Positions 16,393 through 24,972 are shown, counted from the stretch's first letter. The stretch is 64,000 nt of DNA from Anaerolineae bacterium (GCA_023382655.1 JAHDWK010000018.1:1-64000), one strand, 5' to 3'. Made by a program: numbers and translations. Notes: generated by a model not told the origin, from the letters alone.

Positions 16393-17460
16393 ATGCGTGG
16401 ATGTTTACAGGCAACAGCAGGATTTGTGGCGGCGATTTTTGTGCTAACGGCCGTGACTGCCCTTATTGGCACTAACTTGATTGTGGTGGCGACGGACCGG
16501 GAGACGGTGAAGGGGCTGTTTACGGGGCTGGATGAGGTGGTGCGCCAGACGGCGCCGGCGCTGATTATGGAAGCGGCGCGGCAGGAGGCGTTGGCGCGGG
16601 GGATTGGTGATCTACCCATTGATGAGACGCAGTTACAAACGGCCGTGGCCACCGTTATTCCCCCCGGCTGGATGGATGCGCAGGCGGCGGCGGCGGTGGA
16701 CGGGTTGTATGATTATTTGGAGACGGGTGATCCGGCGGATGCGGAGGTGACGTTGGACACACGGCCGTTGCTGGATTCGCTGCGAGGGGCGGCGGGGCAG
16801 CAAATGGTCACGGCCGTGATCGCCAATCTGCCCCCTTGCACCGGCGGTGTGCCCAATTTCAGCACGGTGGGCAATGTGGAAGTGCCTGACTGCCTGTCAC
16901 CAGGGACGGACGTGCAGCAGTTGAGCAATGTGGTGCATACGGCCGTTGTCAATGCCATTGACCAAAACCCGGAACTCCTGGCGAATGCCGGTGTGGTGCG
17001 GATTCCGCTCTTTGCTGCGGGGGATGCGGTGGGGCTGAGTGGCGAGCGGCAGACGGAATGGGCACGTTTGCAGCGCAATTTTGCCTTCGCCCGCACCTGG
17101 GGCTGGGCGTTGTGGCTGCTGCCGTTGGCTTGTTTGTTGCTGATTGCGCTGTTGGTGGTGCGTTCGCTGCCCACCTGGGGACATTGGTGGGGGTGGCCGT
17201 TGGTGATTGCCGCCGTCGTCGTTCTCTTCTTCGCCATTATCGCCCCCGCGCTGCTGACGTTTGTGGCGCGCACGGCCGTGCCGCCCCCCACCGACCCCCT
17301 GGCTTTACCGCTGCGCCAATTGGGCCTTAATCTCATCACCACCGTCGCCGACCGCTGGCTGGTGCGCGTATATTCTCAGGCCGGCATCCTGCTGGCGTTG
17401 GGGGTGGGGTTTATTTTGATGGCGTTTGGGGTTACGGCCGTGCGGGAAAAAGGATATTGA
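16393..17460 (+). CDS. Membrane protein of unknown function
   Basis: A 355-residue protein that I cannot place in a named family. It has a hydrophobic helix at the N-terminus (about residues 8-30), a long extracytoplasmic-type middle part (about 31-220) that includes two Cys (LPPCTGG and VPDCLSP), and three hydrophobic segments in the C-terminal third, ending VREKGY. This layout (anchor, soluble domain, C-terminal helices) suggests a membrane sensor or assembly factor, but nothing defines the job. ATG 16393 follows CGGAGAACACT, which gives a usable ribosome site; the frame extends upstream only through repeat sequence. Seven ACGGCCGT octamers lie in it, the highest density of any gene here, marking it as resident. 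A hairpin follows the stop immediately. Confidence 0.7.
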   Translation: MRGCLQATAGFVAAIFVLTAVTALIGTNLIVVATDRETVKGLFTGLDEVVRQTAPALIMEAARQEALARGIGDLPIDETQLQTAVATVIPPGWMDAQAAAAVDGLYDYLETGDPADAEVTLDTRPLLDSLRGAAGQQMVTAVIANLPPCTGGVPNFSTVGNVEVPDCLSPGTDVQQLSNVVHTAVVNAIDQNPELLANAGVVRIPLFAAGDAVGLSGERQTEWARLQRNFAFARTWGWALWLLPLACLLLIALLVVRSLPTWGHWWGWPLVIAAVVVLFFAIIAPALLTFVARTAVPPPTDPLALPLRQLGLNLITTVADRWLVRVYSQAGILLALGVGFILMAFGVTAVREKGY

Positions 17461-17499
17461 GATATGGGGATATTGGTCGAGCGGCAATATCCCCATATC
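17461..17499. terminator. 15-base-pair hairpin after the membrane protein gene
   Basis: GATATGGGGATATTG (17461-17475) and its exact complement (17485-17499) with a 9-base loop, starting at the base after the stop. No U-tract, so it may be a dispersed palindrome that serves as a 3' end rather than a classical terminator. Confidence 0.6.
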
Positions 17500-17569
17500 C
17501 CAATATCAGGTATAATCCCCCTAACATATTCCCATAAACAACCGATTTCAACCACAAGGTAGGCAAACC

Positions 17570-18514
17570 ATGTATGGACAAGAAACCGATCCCGATTACC
17601 CCACAAAACTAGCCGAATTTGAAGCCCGCATTGCGCGTGGCGAAAAAATCGAACCGGGCGACTGGATGCCCGAACGCTACCGCAAACAGCTCATCCGCAT
17701 GATCTCTCAACACGCCCACAGCGAAGTGGTGGGCATGTTGCCCGAAGGCGCCTGGATCACCCGCGCCCCCAACCTGCGCCGCAAACAAGTGCTGCTGGCC
17801 AAAGTACAGGACGAAGCCGGGCACGGCCAATACCTTTACCACGCCGCCGAAACATTAGGCGCCACCCGCGAAGAAATGCTGCAAGCCCTGCTCACCGGGC
17901 AGGCGAAATATTCCAGCATCTTCAACTACCCCACCGTCACCTGGAGCGACATGGGCGCGATTGGTTGGCTGGTAGATGGCGCGGCCATTATGAACCAGAC
18001 CATGCTCGCCCAATGTTCCTACGGCCCCTACTCGCGGGCGATGGTACGCATCTGCGCCGAAGAAGGCTTCCATAAGAAACAGGGGCAAGAAATGATCATC
18101 CAATACGCCCAAGGCACACCGGAACAAAAAGCCATGGCCCAGGACAGCATCAACCGCTTCTGGTGGCCCACCCTGATGATGTTCGGCCCCCACGACTCCG
18201 CCTCCACCAACTCCGACGAACTCACCCGCTGGGGCATCAAGACCAAAACCAACGACCAATTACGCCAGGAATTTGTGAACGAACTCGTGCCCCTACTGCA
18301 CGCCTTAGGGCTGGAAGTGCCCGATCCTGACCTGCGCTACGATGAAGAAACCGGCAACTGGATTTCCGGCGAAATCAACTGGGACGAATTCTGGCAAGTC
18401 GTCAAAGGCAACGGCCCCATGAACGCCGCCCGCCTGCAAGCCCGGCAAGAAGCCCACGACAACGGCCGTTGGGTGCGCGAAGCCCTGGCGGCGTATGGAG
18501 AACGTAATTCGTAA
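17570..18514 (+). CDS. paaA: Phenylacetyl-CoA epoxidase subunit A
   Basis: A 314-residue ferritin-like diiron protein, catalytic subunit of the 1,2-phenylacetyl-CoA epoxidase, which uses O2 to epoxidise the ring of phenylacetyl-CoA. The N-terminal half holds [13 protein letters not shown] and [20 protein letters not shown] (carboxylate/EXXH-type metal ligands), and the second pair lies in [16 protein letters not shown]. Length matches PaaA. It begins the cluster paaABCD, each gene separated by a short inverted repeat. RBS AAGGTAGG precedes ATG 17570. The reductase PaaE, the ligase PaaK and the downstream enzymes PaaG/Z/J are not in the window, so they must be encoded elsewhere. Confidence 0.95.
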   Translation: MYGQETDPDYPTKLAEFEARIARGEKIEPGDWMPERYRKQLIRMISQHAHSEVVGMLPEGAWITRAPNLRRKQVLLAKVQDEAGHGQYLYHAAETLGATREEMLQALLTGQAKYSSIFNYPTVTWSDMGAIGWLVDGAAIMNQTMLAQCSYGPYSRAMVRICAEEGFHKKQGQEMIIQYAQGTPEQKAMAQDSINRFWWPTLMMFGPHDSASTNSDELTRWGIKTKTNDQLRQEFVNELVPLLHALGLEVPDPDLRYDEETGNWISGEINWDEFWQVVKGNGPMNAARLQARQEAHDNGRWVREALAAYGERNS

Positions 18515-18575
18515 ATCGTAATCCGTGATCCGATTACGGCTCACGGATTACGGCTCACGGACTACGGTTTACGGA
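18512..18575. repeat. Inverted word-repeat between paaA and paaB
   Basis: CGTAAATCGTAATCCGTGATCCG followed by complementary CGGCTCACGGATTACGG words; it overlaps the paaA stop and ends just before the paaB ATG, so it probably also forms the paaB leader. Confidence 0.8.
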
Positions 18576-18576
18576 A

Positions 18577-19134
18577 ATGGACACTCAATGGCCTCGTTAT
18601 GAGGTATTCAAACAAGACCGACCCGGCGAACCACACGAAAGCATCGGCACCGTTCATGCCGTAGATGATGAGATGGCGCTGCAAAACGGCCGTGACCTCT
18701 TCGTCCGCCGCCCCAAATGCCACAGCCTATGGGTGGCCCGCGCCGACGCCATCACCAGCAAAACGGCCGAGGAACTCGCCGCCGAAGAACTGGCAACCGA
18801 CGCTTCCTGGCAGGCAGATATTGACCCGGAAGCGCCCAACGAGACGTACCTGGTCTTTCAAAAACAAACCGAACGGCGCGGTATGACCTTCACCACCCAC
18901 GTCGGCGAAGTGCAAGCCAGTTCCCCCGCCCACGCCCTGCAACAAGCAATCGCCACCTTCCCGGCGGACCAGGTCTTTGTGTGGTGGGTGTGTCCGGCAA
19001 CGGCCGTGACCCGCAGCGAAGAAGCCGACGCCCAACCCATGTTCGCCCCCGCCCAAGACAAACTCTACCGCCTACCCAACCAATACCGCACCGTATTTAC
19101 CATGCAGAAAATAAAAAGAGAAAGCAGAGATTGA
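18577..19134 (+). CDS. paaB: Phenylacetyl-CoA epoxidase subunit B, probable tandem PaaB
   Basis: 185 residues, about twice the length of E. coli PaaB (about 95). The first half (about 1-75) carries typical PaaB sequence: YEVFKQDRPGEPHESIGTVH, then DEMALQNGRDLFVRRPKCHS and LWV. The second half (about 88-175: TYLVFQKQ, HVGEVQASSPAHALQQAIAT, VFVWWVCP) repeats the same layout of strand, helix and W-rich strand, so it looks like an internal duplication. PaaB is a small structural subunit that bridges PaaAC pairs. A fused double subunit could change complex assembly. This interpretation is inference from sequence pattern. It lies between paaA and paaC on the same strand. Confidence 0.85.
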   Translation: MDTQWPRYEVFKQDRPGEPHESIGTVHAVDDEMALQNGRDLFVRRPKCHSLWVARADAITSKTAEELAAEELATDASWQADIDPEAPNETYLVFQKQTERRGMTFTTHVGEVQASSPAHALQQAIATFPADQVFVWWVCPATAVTRSEEADAQPMFAPAQDKLYRLPNQYRTVFTMQKIKRESRD

Positions 19135-19188
19135 GAGATTAGGAGATTGAGAGATTGAATCTCCTAATCTCCCAATCTCCTAATCTCA
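19133..19188. repeat. Inverted word-repeat between paaB and paaC
   Basis: GAGATTAGGAGATTGAGAGATTG followed by complementary CTCCTAATCTCCCAATCTCC words, starting at the paaB stop and ending 8 bases before the paaC ATG. Confidence 0.85.
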
Positions 19189-19196
19189 TTCATCAC

Positions 19197-19952
19197 ATGA
19201 CCCCACTACACCCAACCGCCCTCGCCCAAAAACTGCTTTTCCTGGCCGATGATGAATTGATCCTGGCGCACCGCAACTCGGAGTGGACAGGACATGGCCC
19301 CATCTTGGAAGAAGACATCGCCTTCACCAACATCGCCCTGGACGAAATGGGCCACGCCGCCACCTGGCACCGGCTGCGGCAAGAATTAACGGGGGAGGAA
19401 GTGGACACGGCCGTATTCTTCCGTGACCCCGCCGCTTACCGCAATGTCCAACTGGTGGAACTGCCCCATGACGATTGGGCTTTCAGTATGCTGCGTCAAT
19501 ACCTGTTTGATGTGTACGAAATGGTGCATCTGGCACAGTTAGCCGCCAGCAGTTACCGCCCGCTGGCCGAAGCCGCCGCCAAAATCCGCATCGAAGAAAT
19601 CTACCACCTGCGCCATACCGCCGCCTGGGTGACAAGATTGGGCTTGGGCACGGCCGAAAGCCACCGGCGGATGCAGGCCGCCCTGGACACCCTCTGGCCT
19701 TATGCCCAACAACTATTTGTGAATATGCCCGAAGATGAAGAGTTGGGGGAGATGGGTACGGCCGTGACCCCCACCACCCTCCACCACGAATGGCAGCACC
19801 TCACCACCACCCACCTCACCCTGGCTAACCTCACTATCCCCACCGACCACACCCCACCCACCACCAACCGCGCCCACCACACCCACCACCTCACCCATCT
19901 GCTAACCGAAATGCAATCCGTCGCCCGCCAATACCCGACAGCCGTCTGGTAA
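19197..19952 (+). CDS. paaC: Phenylacetyl-CoA epoxidase subunit C
   Basis: A 251-residue ferritin-like structural subunit of the epoxidase. Signatures: LFLADDELILAHRNSEWTGH (about 14-33), LEEDIAFTNIALDEMGHA (about 37-54) and RIEEIYHLRHTAAW (about 132-145). It forms the stable heterodimer with PaaA. I chose ATG 19197; the frame extends upstream but only through the word-repeat. The last about 45 residues (TTHLTLANLTIPTDHTPPTT...) are unusually rich in Thr and His, as the sequence is built of CCACC words; E. coli PaaC lacks such a tail. It is followed by a short perfect hairpin and paaD. Confidence 0.93.
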   Translation: MTPLHPTALAQKLLFLADDELILAHRNSEWTGHGPILEEDIAFTNIALDEMGHAATWHRLRQELTGEEVDTAVFFRDPAAYRNVQLVELPHDDWAFSMLRQYLFDVYEMVHLAQLAASSYRPLAEAAAKIRIEEIYHLRHTAAWVTRLGLGTAESHRRMQAALDTLWPYAQQLFVNMPEDEELGEMGTAVTPTTLHHEWQHLTTTHLTLANLTIPTDHTPPTTNRAHHTHHLTHLLTEMQSVARQYPTAVW

Positions 19953-19955
19953 ATG

Positions 19956-19987
19956 TTTGTAGTAGGCGATAAATCGCCTACTACAAA
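19956..19987. repeat. 15-base-pair hairpin between paaC and paaD
   Basis: TTTGTAGTAGGCGAT and its exact complement with a 2-base loop. It lies 12 bases before the paaD start. Confidence 0.85.
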
Positions 19988-19999
19988 CGGAAACGATTG

Positions 20000-20482
20000 A
20001 TGATAACCACAGCCCATATCTGGCAAGCCCTGGAAGAAGTCAAAGACCCGGAATTACCATTCGTCTCTGTGGTGGAAATGGGCATTGTGCGCGACGTTCA
20101 GCTTACGGCCGGCAGCGTCCACGTCAAGATGACGCCTACCTTCTCCGGCTGCCCGGCATTAGATGTGATCCGGCGGGACATAGCCACCAGAATACGAGAA
20201 TTAGGCTTCGCCCAAGTCACGGTGGAAACTGTGCTACACCCACCCTGGACCTCCGATTGGATTGCCGACTCCGCGCGGGAAAAGCTCAAAAATCTGGGCA
20301 TTGCGCCCCCGTTAAGGCACGGCGGCAACTTGATCCCCGTTGCCTTTCTGGATGTGGCAACCTGCCCCCGTTGCGGTTCTACCCATACCATTCTCAAAAA
20401 CGCCTTCGGCCCCACCCTCTGCAAAAGCGTCTGGTACTGCCACGATTGCCAGGATGGGTTTGAGCAGTTTAAGGCGCTTTAG
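20000..20482 (+). CDS. paaD: Phenylacetate degradation protein PaaD (MIP18/DUF59 family)
   Basis: A 160-residue protein with an N-terminal MIP18/DUF59 domain (EEVKDPELPFVSVVEMGIV, about 10-28, then TFSGCPALDVIRRDI) and a C-terminal zinc-ribbon-like region (CPRCGSTHT ... LCKSVWYCHDC). Family knowledge: PaaD helps to assemble the iron-sulfur cluster of the epoxidase system, probably for the PaaE reductase. The start is ATG 20000; an upstream TTG at 19997 is less likely. It is the last gene of the cluster; a CGGAAGTCGGAAGTCCGAC word-repeat follows at 20483-20526. paaE is absent, although PaaD implies that a PaaE-type reductase exists in the genome. Confidence 0.92.
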   Translation: MITTAHIWQALEEVKDPELPFVSVVEMGIVRDVQLTAGSVHVKMTPTFSGCPALDVIRRDIATRIRELGFAQVTVETVLHPPWTSDWIADSAREKLKNLGIAPPLRHGGNLIPVAFLDVATCPRCGSTHTILKNAFGPTLCKSVWYCHDCQDGFEQFKAL

Positions 20483-20665
20483 TCCGAAGTCGGAGGTCGG
20501 AAGTCGGAAGTCCGACTTCGGATTACGGAGCGAAACTTCCCATTTACCCTGGTGTTTTCTCAATCGGCATAAGCACTGCCCTACACTGCTTGACAATTTG
20601 GTGGTTGCTTCTAAAATTGCCCCGCCATTGCAAATGGAATTCAAAACTTGAAGGAGATCAGGTAG

Positions 20666-20905
20666 ATGAGTGATACACAGACTCGTATAACCGCTATTAT
20701 CGTGGATTTATTAGGCGTAGACGAAGAACAGGTAGTGCCTGAGGCGCGTTTCCGCGAAGACCTGGAAGCTGATTCGCTGGATTTGGTCGAACTCATTATG
20801 GCTTTTGAAGAAGAGTTTGGCGGCGAAATTTCGGATGATGAAGCCCAAAAAATCACAACTGTGGGCGAAGCGATCTATTATATTGACCACCGCATGGCGG
20901 TTTAG
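20666..20905 (+). CDS. acpP: Acyl carrier protein
   Basis: A 79-residue acidic acyl carrier protein. The phosphopantetheine attachment serine is in [13 protein letters not shown] (Ser about 37). Length and the four-helix pattern are typical of fatty-acid-synthesis AcpP. The start ATG 20666 follows AAGGAG. It stands alone, without fabD/fabG/fabF neighbours, and is closed by a hairpin with a T-run. Upstream 20531-20665 shows no further gene. Confidence 0.93.
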   Translation: MSDTQTRITAIIVDLLGVDEEQVVPEARFREDLEADSLDLVELIMAFEEEFGGEISDDEAQKITTVGEAIYYIDHRMAV

Positions 20906-20913
20906 CGCCTGAG

Positions 20914-20956
20914 GCGTAGTGCGTTAGACCTCAAGGGCCAGCGTACTACGCTTTTT
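20914..20956 (+). terminator. Terminator after acpP
   Basis: GCGTAGT (20914-20920) pairs with ACTACGC (20945-20951), with further pairing inside, followed by TTTTT. It overlaps the 3' end of the converging membrane protein gene. Confidence 0.65.
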
Positions 20957-21574
20957 CCCCATCATTTGGGCTATTTGCCATATACTGACCCCGACAATGA
21001 GCAAATGTCCCACCCCATTCAAAATTAACCCCCACCCATAACCAACTGGCAATCCTACAAGCTGTACCACATTGGGCTGAATTTGCAGGTAAACCCGCGT
21101 GGGTTGTACCGTCCCCATCAGGCCAAGCGCCATCAATAGCAGCCAACATAACCACTGCCTGGTTTCCACTTTCACGAGCCAACAGAGAAGAGCAGAGCCG
21201 ACTATAGCCAATAGCACCAACCCAATCCACTGTACACGGGGCATGTACTCGTGGCGCGCCGGGCCGGTGATATCCTCGATCGCGGGGAACGCCTGCCAAC
21301 TGATAAGCAGCGCCAGACCGCGCAAGGCCCAACTCTGCCAACGGCCGTTCCCCCCCAACAACGTCAGCGTCACCAACATCAACGCCAGGGTAATCGGTGG
21401 CAGGTAAAAGAGGTTGCGCTCCAACCCTACCCCCATAAACTTGACCCACTCGCCTAATTCAATGCCCAGAAAACTGAGACCGGCCCCCGGCCCCGGCAGC
21501 CAAACCGTGAGGTAACCAACGAACACGGCCGTTAACCCCAACAGCAGAATGGTGTGCGTTTGTTTGGGGAGCAT
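20924..21574 (-). CDS. Integral membrane protein, unknown
   Basis: 216 residues with about six hydrophobic helices, starting LLLGLTAVFVGYLTVWLPGP and ending in a basic tail (MMGKKRSTLALEV). No catalytic motif or family signature is recognised. Codon use and two ACGGCCGT octamers (21340, 21524) mark it as resident. It lies downstream of the AAA+ ATPase gene on the same strand, separated by a 22-base-pair palindrome, so it may be the last gene of the thioesterase - AAA+ - membrane protein run. A link in function is not shown by sequence. Confidence 0.75.
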   Translation of the reverse strand: MLPKQTHTILLLGLTAVFVGYLTVWLPGPGAGLSFLGIELGEWVKFMGVGLERNLFYLPPITLALMLVTLTLLGGNGRWQSWALRGLALLISWQAFPAIEDITGPARHEYMPRVQWIGLVLLAIVGSALLCWLVKVETRQWLCWLLLMALGLMGTVQPTRVYLQIQPNVVQLVGLPVGYGWGLILNGVGHLLIVGVSIWQIAQMMGKKRSTLALEV

Positions 21575-21585
21575 GGGGCAACCGG

Positions 21586-21633
21586 GTAATTGAGTAATTG
21601 GGTAATTGCGTAATTACCCAATTACTCAATTAC
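21586..21633. repeat. Perfect 22-base-pair palindrome (GTAATTG words)
   Basis: Left arm 21586-21607 (tandem GTAATTG words), 4-base loop, right arm 21612-21633 exact complement. It overlaps the last codons and stop of the AAA+ ATPase gene. Confidence 0.88.
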
Positions 21634-22777
21634 TTTTCTCCCACACGGCCGTCAGCCGGGCATCTTCCTCAGCCTGGTCGGCGAAAAATTTATCCAGGGC
21701 ATGGCTCTGGCGCTGGCGCAGGGCGAGCATGGCCACAGCGCGCACATCATCGGGGGTCACGGCCGTGCGCTCGTCCGCCGCGGCGTGAGCGCGCGCCGCC
21801 TCAAACAAGGTTATCTCTGCCCGCCCGGAATCCACATGCAGCGCCGTGACCAATGCCAACCCCAGTTGGCGTGCTTCCTCCGTCAGGGTGACTTGTGGCA
21901 AACGGTCGCGGGCTTGTTGGATTTCTTCAGCCAGGGAGAGGGTGGCCTCGGCATAACCGGCGGCAAAGAGGTCGGGCTGCCGACGGTAAGCAGCAGCGCG
22001 TTCATACGCCTGGTAGCGCAGGTCGGCATCGTCCAGGCCACGCACAATCGCCCGCAGCCCAAAACGATCCATCAGTTGCGGGCGCAGCCAGCCTTCCTCC
22101 GGGTTCATGGAGCCAATGAGCATGATACGCGCTTTGTACGTCAGCTTTAGCGGACCACGACGCACGGTGTAGTGCCCTTGCGCGGCAGCATCCAACATGG
22201 CATCGGTAATCGTGCCATCGAGTAAATTTACTTCATCAATGAAGACAATATGCCCATCGGCGTGGCCTAAAAGACCGCGTTCCAGCCGTACTTTCTGCTG
22301 TTCCAGCGCCAGCCGTTCATTGATACCGCCCACCACATCTTCCAGACGAGAATTTAAGGGTAGTTCAAAAATTCGCACTTTGTCGGCGACGGTCAACGGG
22401 TCGCCATAACCGAATTTGGTAGCACAATCTTTACAAACGCCATCCATACCATACAACGCCACATCTTCTTCGGTACAGCCGTAGGCGCACAGGCTGCGCC
22501 GGGCGGTGGGCAGCAGATCGGTGAGGGCGCGCACGGCCGTGGTCTTGGCCGTGCCGCGTGGGCCAATGAGCAAGACGCCGCCCACCAATGGGTTAATCAG
22601 GGAGAGCGTCAGCGCCAGCTTCATTTCATACTGGCCAACAATTGCCAAAAAGGGGAATGGTTCTACTTCCGCTACGCCAATATCGGGCGCGGGCAAACGG
22701 CTAACTTGCCCGGCCGGTGAGGCCAGCAATATCTCTAGCAGTTTGGAACGCGGTTCGCCGGGGCTTTGATCACTCAT
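21626..22777 (-). CDS. ChlI/BchI-like AAA+ ATPase (magnesium-chelatase I family)
   Basis: A 383-residue AAA+ ATPase of the ChlI/MoxR clade. Walker A is LIGPRGTAKTTAV (about 62-74), Walker B VFIDEVNLL (about 177-185), the sensor region IGSMNPEEG follows, and a helical lid ends the protein. Family knowledge: I subunits form hexamers that act with a VWA-containing D subunit on a chelatase (Mg into protoporphyrin, or Co). No D or H subunit and no other tetrapyrrole gene is adjacent, so a chelatase role is unproven; MoxR-like chaperone activity is an alternative. Four Cys (CAYGC, CKDC) in an insertion could bind a metal. The start ATG 22777 overlaps the thioesterase stop by 8 bases (ATGAGTGA), giving translational coupling. 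Confidence 0.85.
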   Translation of the reverse strand: MSDQSPGEPRSKLLEILLASPAGQVSRLPAPDIGVAEVEPFPFLAIVGQYEMKLALTLSLINPLVGGVLLIGPRGTAKTTAVRALTDLLPTARRSLCAYGCTEEDVALYGMDGVCKDCATKFGYGDPLTVADKVRIFELPLNSRLEDVVGGINERLALEQQKVRLERGLLGHADGHIVFIDEVNLLDGTITDAMLDAAAQGHYTVRRGPLKLTYKARIMLIGSMNPEEGWLRPQLMDRFGLRAIVRGLDDADLRYQAYERAAAYRRQPDLFAAGYAEATLSLAEEIQQARDRLPQVTLTEEARQLGLALVTALHVDSGRAEITLFEAARAHAAADERTAVTPDDVRAVAMLALRQRQSHALDKFFADQAEEDARLTAVWEKSN

Positions 22778-23249
22778 GGGAATCTTGTTTGTGTTGCTGC
22801 AAGCGGTAAGCCTGGCGTTGGGCGGCGCGCTCGAATCTGTCTCGTTCTTCGGCGGTGGTGCATAAAAGCGGGGGCACGGCCGTCGGACGGCCGTGTTCAT
22901 CCAGCGCCACGTAGACAAAATAGGCGGTATTGGTATGGGTCGTCTGACCGGTGATCACATCTTCGGCCGTGACCAAGACGCGCGTTTCCAGAGAGGTGCG
23001 CCCCACCCAACTGACCTCGGCCGTAACTGTCATCAGGTTGCCAATATGCACCGGCGAATGAAAGCGCATGGAGTCTACGGCCACGGTAACAGCCGGATGA
23101 CGGGCATGTCTGATGGCCGCCATGCCACCTGCTTCATCACAAATCTTCATAATATAGCCACCATGCACATTGCCCATAACGTTGGCGTGGGACGGCCCCA
23201 TGACCTGGGTGAGAATGACACGAGATTCAGCGGGGCTTTTAGGTGGCAT
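22770..23249 (-). CDS. Acyl-CoA thioesterase, hotdog fold (YciA/BACH-like)
   Basis: A 159-residue hotdog-fold thioesterase that hydrolyses acyl-CoA to free acid and CoA. Typical features: an N-terminal strand followed by NVHGGYIMKICDEAGGMAA (about 26-44) with the catalytic acidic residue, the central DSMRFHSPVHIGNLMTV, and SWVGRTSLETRV. The size fits the YciA/acyl-CoA hydrolase group. Substrate chain length cannot be read. It is the first gene of a minus-strand run and overlaps the AAA+ ATPase gene downstream by 8 bases. Confidence 0.88.
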   Translation of the reverse strand: MPPKSPAESRVILTQVMGPSHANVMGNVHGGYIMKICDEAGGMAAIRHARHPAVTVAVDSMRFHSPVHIGNLMTVTAEVSWVGRTSLETRVLVTAEDVITGQTTHTNTAYFVYVALDEHGRPTAVPPLLCTTAEERDRFERAAQRQAYRLQQHKQDSHE

Positions 23250-23280
23250 AGAGGTAGTGGTTTGTGATGGTTATCAGTGA

Positions 23281-23355
23281 TCGAAATCCGTAACCCGTAA
23301 CCCGTGACCCGATGTCGGATTACGGCTTACGGCTCACGGATTACGGATTACGCAT
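23281..23355. repeat. Inverted word-repeat (CCGTAACCCGTGACC / CGGATTACGG)
   Basis: Tandem CCGTAACC-type words followed by complementary CGGATTACGGCTTACGG words; it lies between the small protein gene and the thioesterase gene and touches the stop of the former. Confidence 0.8.
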
Positions 23356-23705
23356 CAATCCATATCCGGTCGGGTTTCCGAAACGTAGCTTAGTTTTTCG
23401 GGAAATTCCTCAAACATGTCAATAATCTGGTGCGGCAGAGCGGGGAACATGGGGGGCAGGGGCACGGCCGTGGGTAGTTTCATGCGTTGTGGCGGCAGGG
23501 GTGGTTTCATCATCGGCCGGTCAATGGGGCGGGTGCGTTTGCGCAGCAGACGTTGGTCATCGCTGAGAAAACCAAGATAGGAGCCGCCACTATCAAAGAC
23601 TTCACGCCCCACGACAAAACCAATCCATTCCCCATCCACGTTAAAGATGTTGCCTTTCTCATACACGGCCACCCACTCGCCATCTGATCGGTAAATTGGA
23701 ATCAT
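23355..23705 (-). CDS. Small protein with a WxxV/WIGF repeat and Pro-rich tail
   Basis: 116 residues, unrecognised. The first half shows a short repeated beta pattern: DGEWVAVYEKGNIFNVDGEW, then WIGFVVGREVFDSGGSYLGF. This is followed by a basic linker (LLRKRTRPIDRP) and a proline-rich tail (MKPPLPPQRMKLP ... PLPPMFP). The repeated strand-turn pattern suggests a small beta-barrel or PRC-like fold, but this is not established. ATG 23705 has GAGGAG 5 bases upstream, clearly better than an in-frame start 29 codons further up. Cytoplasmic, no signal peptide. Confidence 0.65.
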   Translation of the reverse strand: MIPIYRSDGEWVAVYEKGNIFNVDGEWIGFVVGREVFDSGGSYLGFLSDDQRLLRKRTRPIDRPMMKPPLPPQRMKLPTAVPLPPMFPALPHQIIDMFEEFPEKLSYVSETRPDMD

Positions 23706-23859
23706 TTCTCCTCTTTTGTGACTACAGGTCGCAACAGTCAACGTGAAGGGCACGATGCGGCAATGAGCTGACTTTGGTTCCATATTACGCAAGCAGCATT
23801 ATAGTGAAGGGGACACAGGTGGGCAACTTATGTGATCGGCAAGAGACCGGTTATTTTGG

Positions 23860-24972
23860 TTATATGTTGGAGAAGGCGGGGGTCACGACCGTATCCCTGA
23901 TCGCCTCGGCCGTTTCCGGCAGCGGCACGGCCGTGTGCTGCCGTATCCAGGTAGTGAAAATGTGACCATTCACCACCACCTGGCGTCCGCGATCTACCAG
24001 CAAGCCAAACTGCCGCAACCGCCGTTCTGCTTCGGCCAGGGTAAACGGACTAAAAGGCACAGAGGGCGTCACCGGGGCCGCCACCAATTCGGCCAATATC
24101 TGGCGCTGGCAGGTGTCAAAATGCGCCCACCACTGGCTAAAACAGGGGGATAATTCCGCGACTAACTGTGTCTGCACGGCGCCGGCATTGGGCATACCGT
24201 CCAGCCGTTTGTGGTACAGCCAGCGCGCGGCCGTTAATTGCAGTAAAAAAGGCAATGTGCCCGCCAACCGTTGTATTTGCTGCACGTCGGTGGCGCTGAA
24301 AGGGGCGCCGACCTGGAGGGCGGGATGGGTGATCAGCGGCGGGATGACGGCCGTTTCCAGTTCGGCCAGATAAATGGGTGTGGGGGAAAAAATGTTGAAA
24401 AACGGAGAGGTAGCCGGCAATCCCAGGCGGCTGCCCACGTGATGTAAGTCAGCCAGCGCAGTGGTGACACAAACCAGGTCGTAATCGTTGACGCTGGTCA
24501 TGGCCCGTAATTCCGTCAGGAAATGGCGGTCAAACGTATCAGTATGCAGCACATCAAAATCATCCAGCAGCAGCACAATGCGATGCAAGGGAAAATGGCA
24601 TAGGAAAGCCTCCACATCGTAAATGCTGGTCTGCTCTGGCGGCGACTCCTTCCACAAAAAACCGGTATGCACCTGGCCCAGGCTCATCTTGAGCTGCGTC
24701 AATATGCGGTAGTAAAACTGGCCCGGCGTTTTGCAGGAGGTCATGTCCACATATACCATCACCATGCGCTCTGGGTGGCGCACATAGCGCACCATCACGG
24801 TGGGGTGGGCAATGTGGCGTAGAAAGGAGGTTTTGCCAGAACGGGGCAGACCGATGATGTTTGCCGATTGGGGGTGAGCGCCGCCGATAATTTCAAAGAG
24901 TTGTGTGATCTGGCGTTGACGGCCGTAAAAATCAGCAGGGCTTTGCACAGGATGACCAACAGTGTAAGGCAT
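23860..24972 (-). CDS. AAA/STAND-type ATPase
   Basis: A 370-residue P-loop ATPase. Walker A is IIGLPRSGKTSFLRH (about 39-53), Walker B is IVLLLDDFDVL (about 132-142), and an arginine/sensor region lies around LVCVTTALADLHHVG. A short winged-helix-like domain (EAERRLRQFGLLVDRGRQVVVNG) is at about 315-345. The architecture resembles the stand-alone AAA_16/STAND ATPases common in filamentous Chloroflexota, which may act in signalling or conflict systems; no effector domain is fused and no partner is adjacent. Start ATG 24972 follows AGGAG. Copies of ACGGCCGT show it is resident DNA. Confidence 0.75.
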   Translation of the reverse strand: MPYTVGHPVQSPADFYGRQRQITQLFEIIGGAHPQSANIIGLPRSGKTSFLRHIAHPTVMVRYVRHPERMVMVYVDMTSCKTPGQFYYRILTQLKMSLGQVHTGFLWKESPPEQTSIYDVEAFLCHFPLHRIVLLLDDFDVLHTDTFDRHFLTELRAMTSVNDYDLVCVTTALADLHHVGSRLGLPATSPFFNIFSPTPIYLAELETAVIPPLITHPALQVGAPFSATDVQQIQRLAGTLPFLLQLTAARWLYHKRLDGMPNAGAVQTQLVAELSPCFSQWWAHFDTCQRQILAELVAAPVTPSVPFSPFTLAEAERRLRQFGLLVDRGRQVVVNGHIFTTWIRQHTAVPLPETAEAIRDTVVTPAFSNI

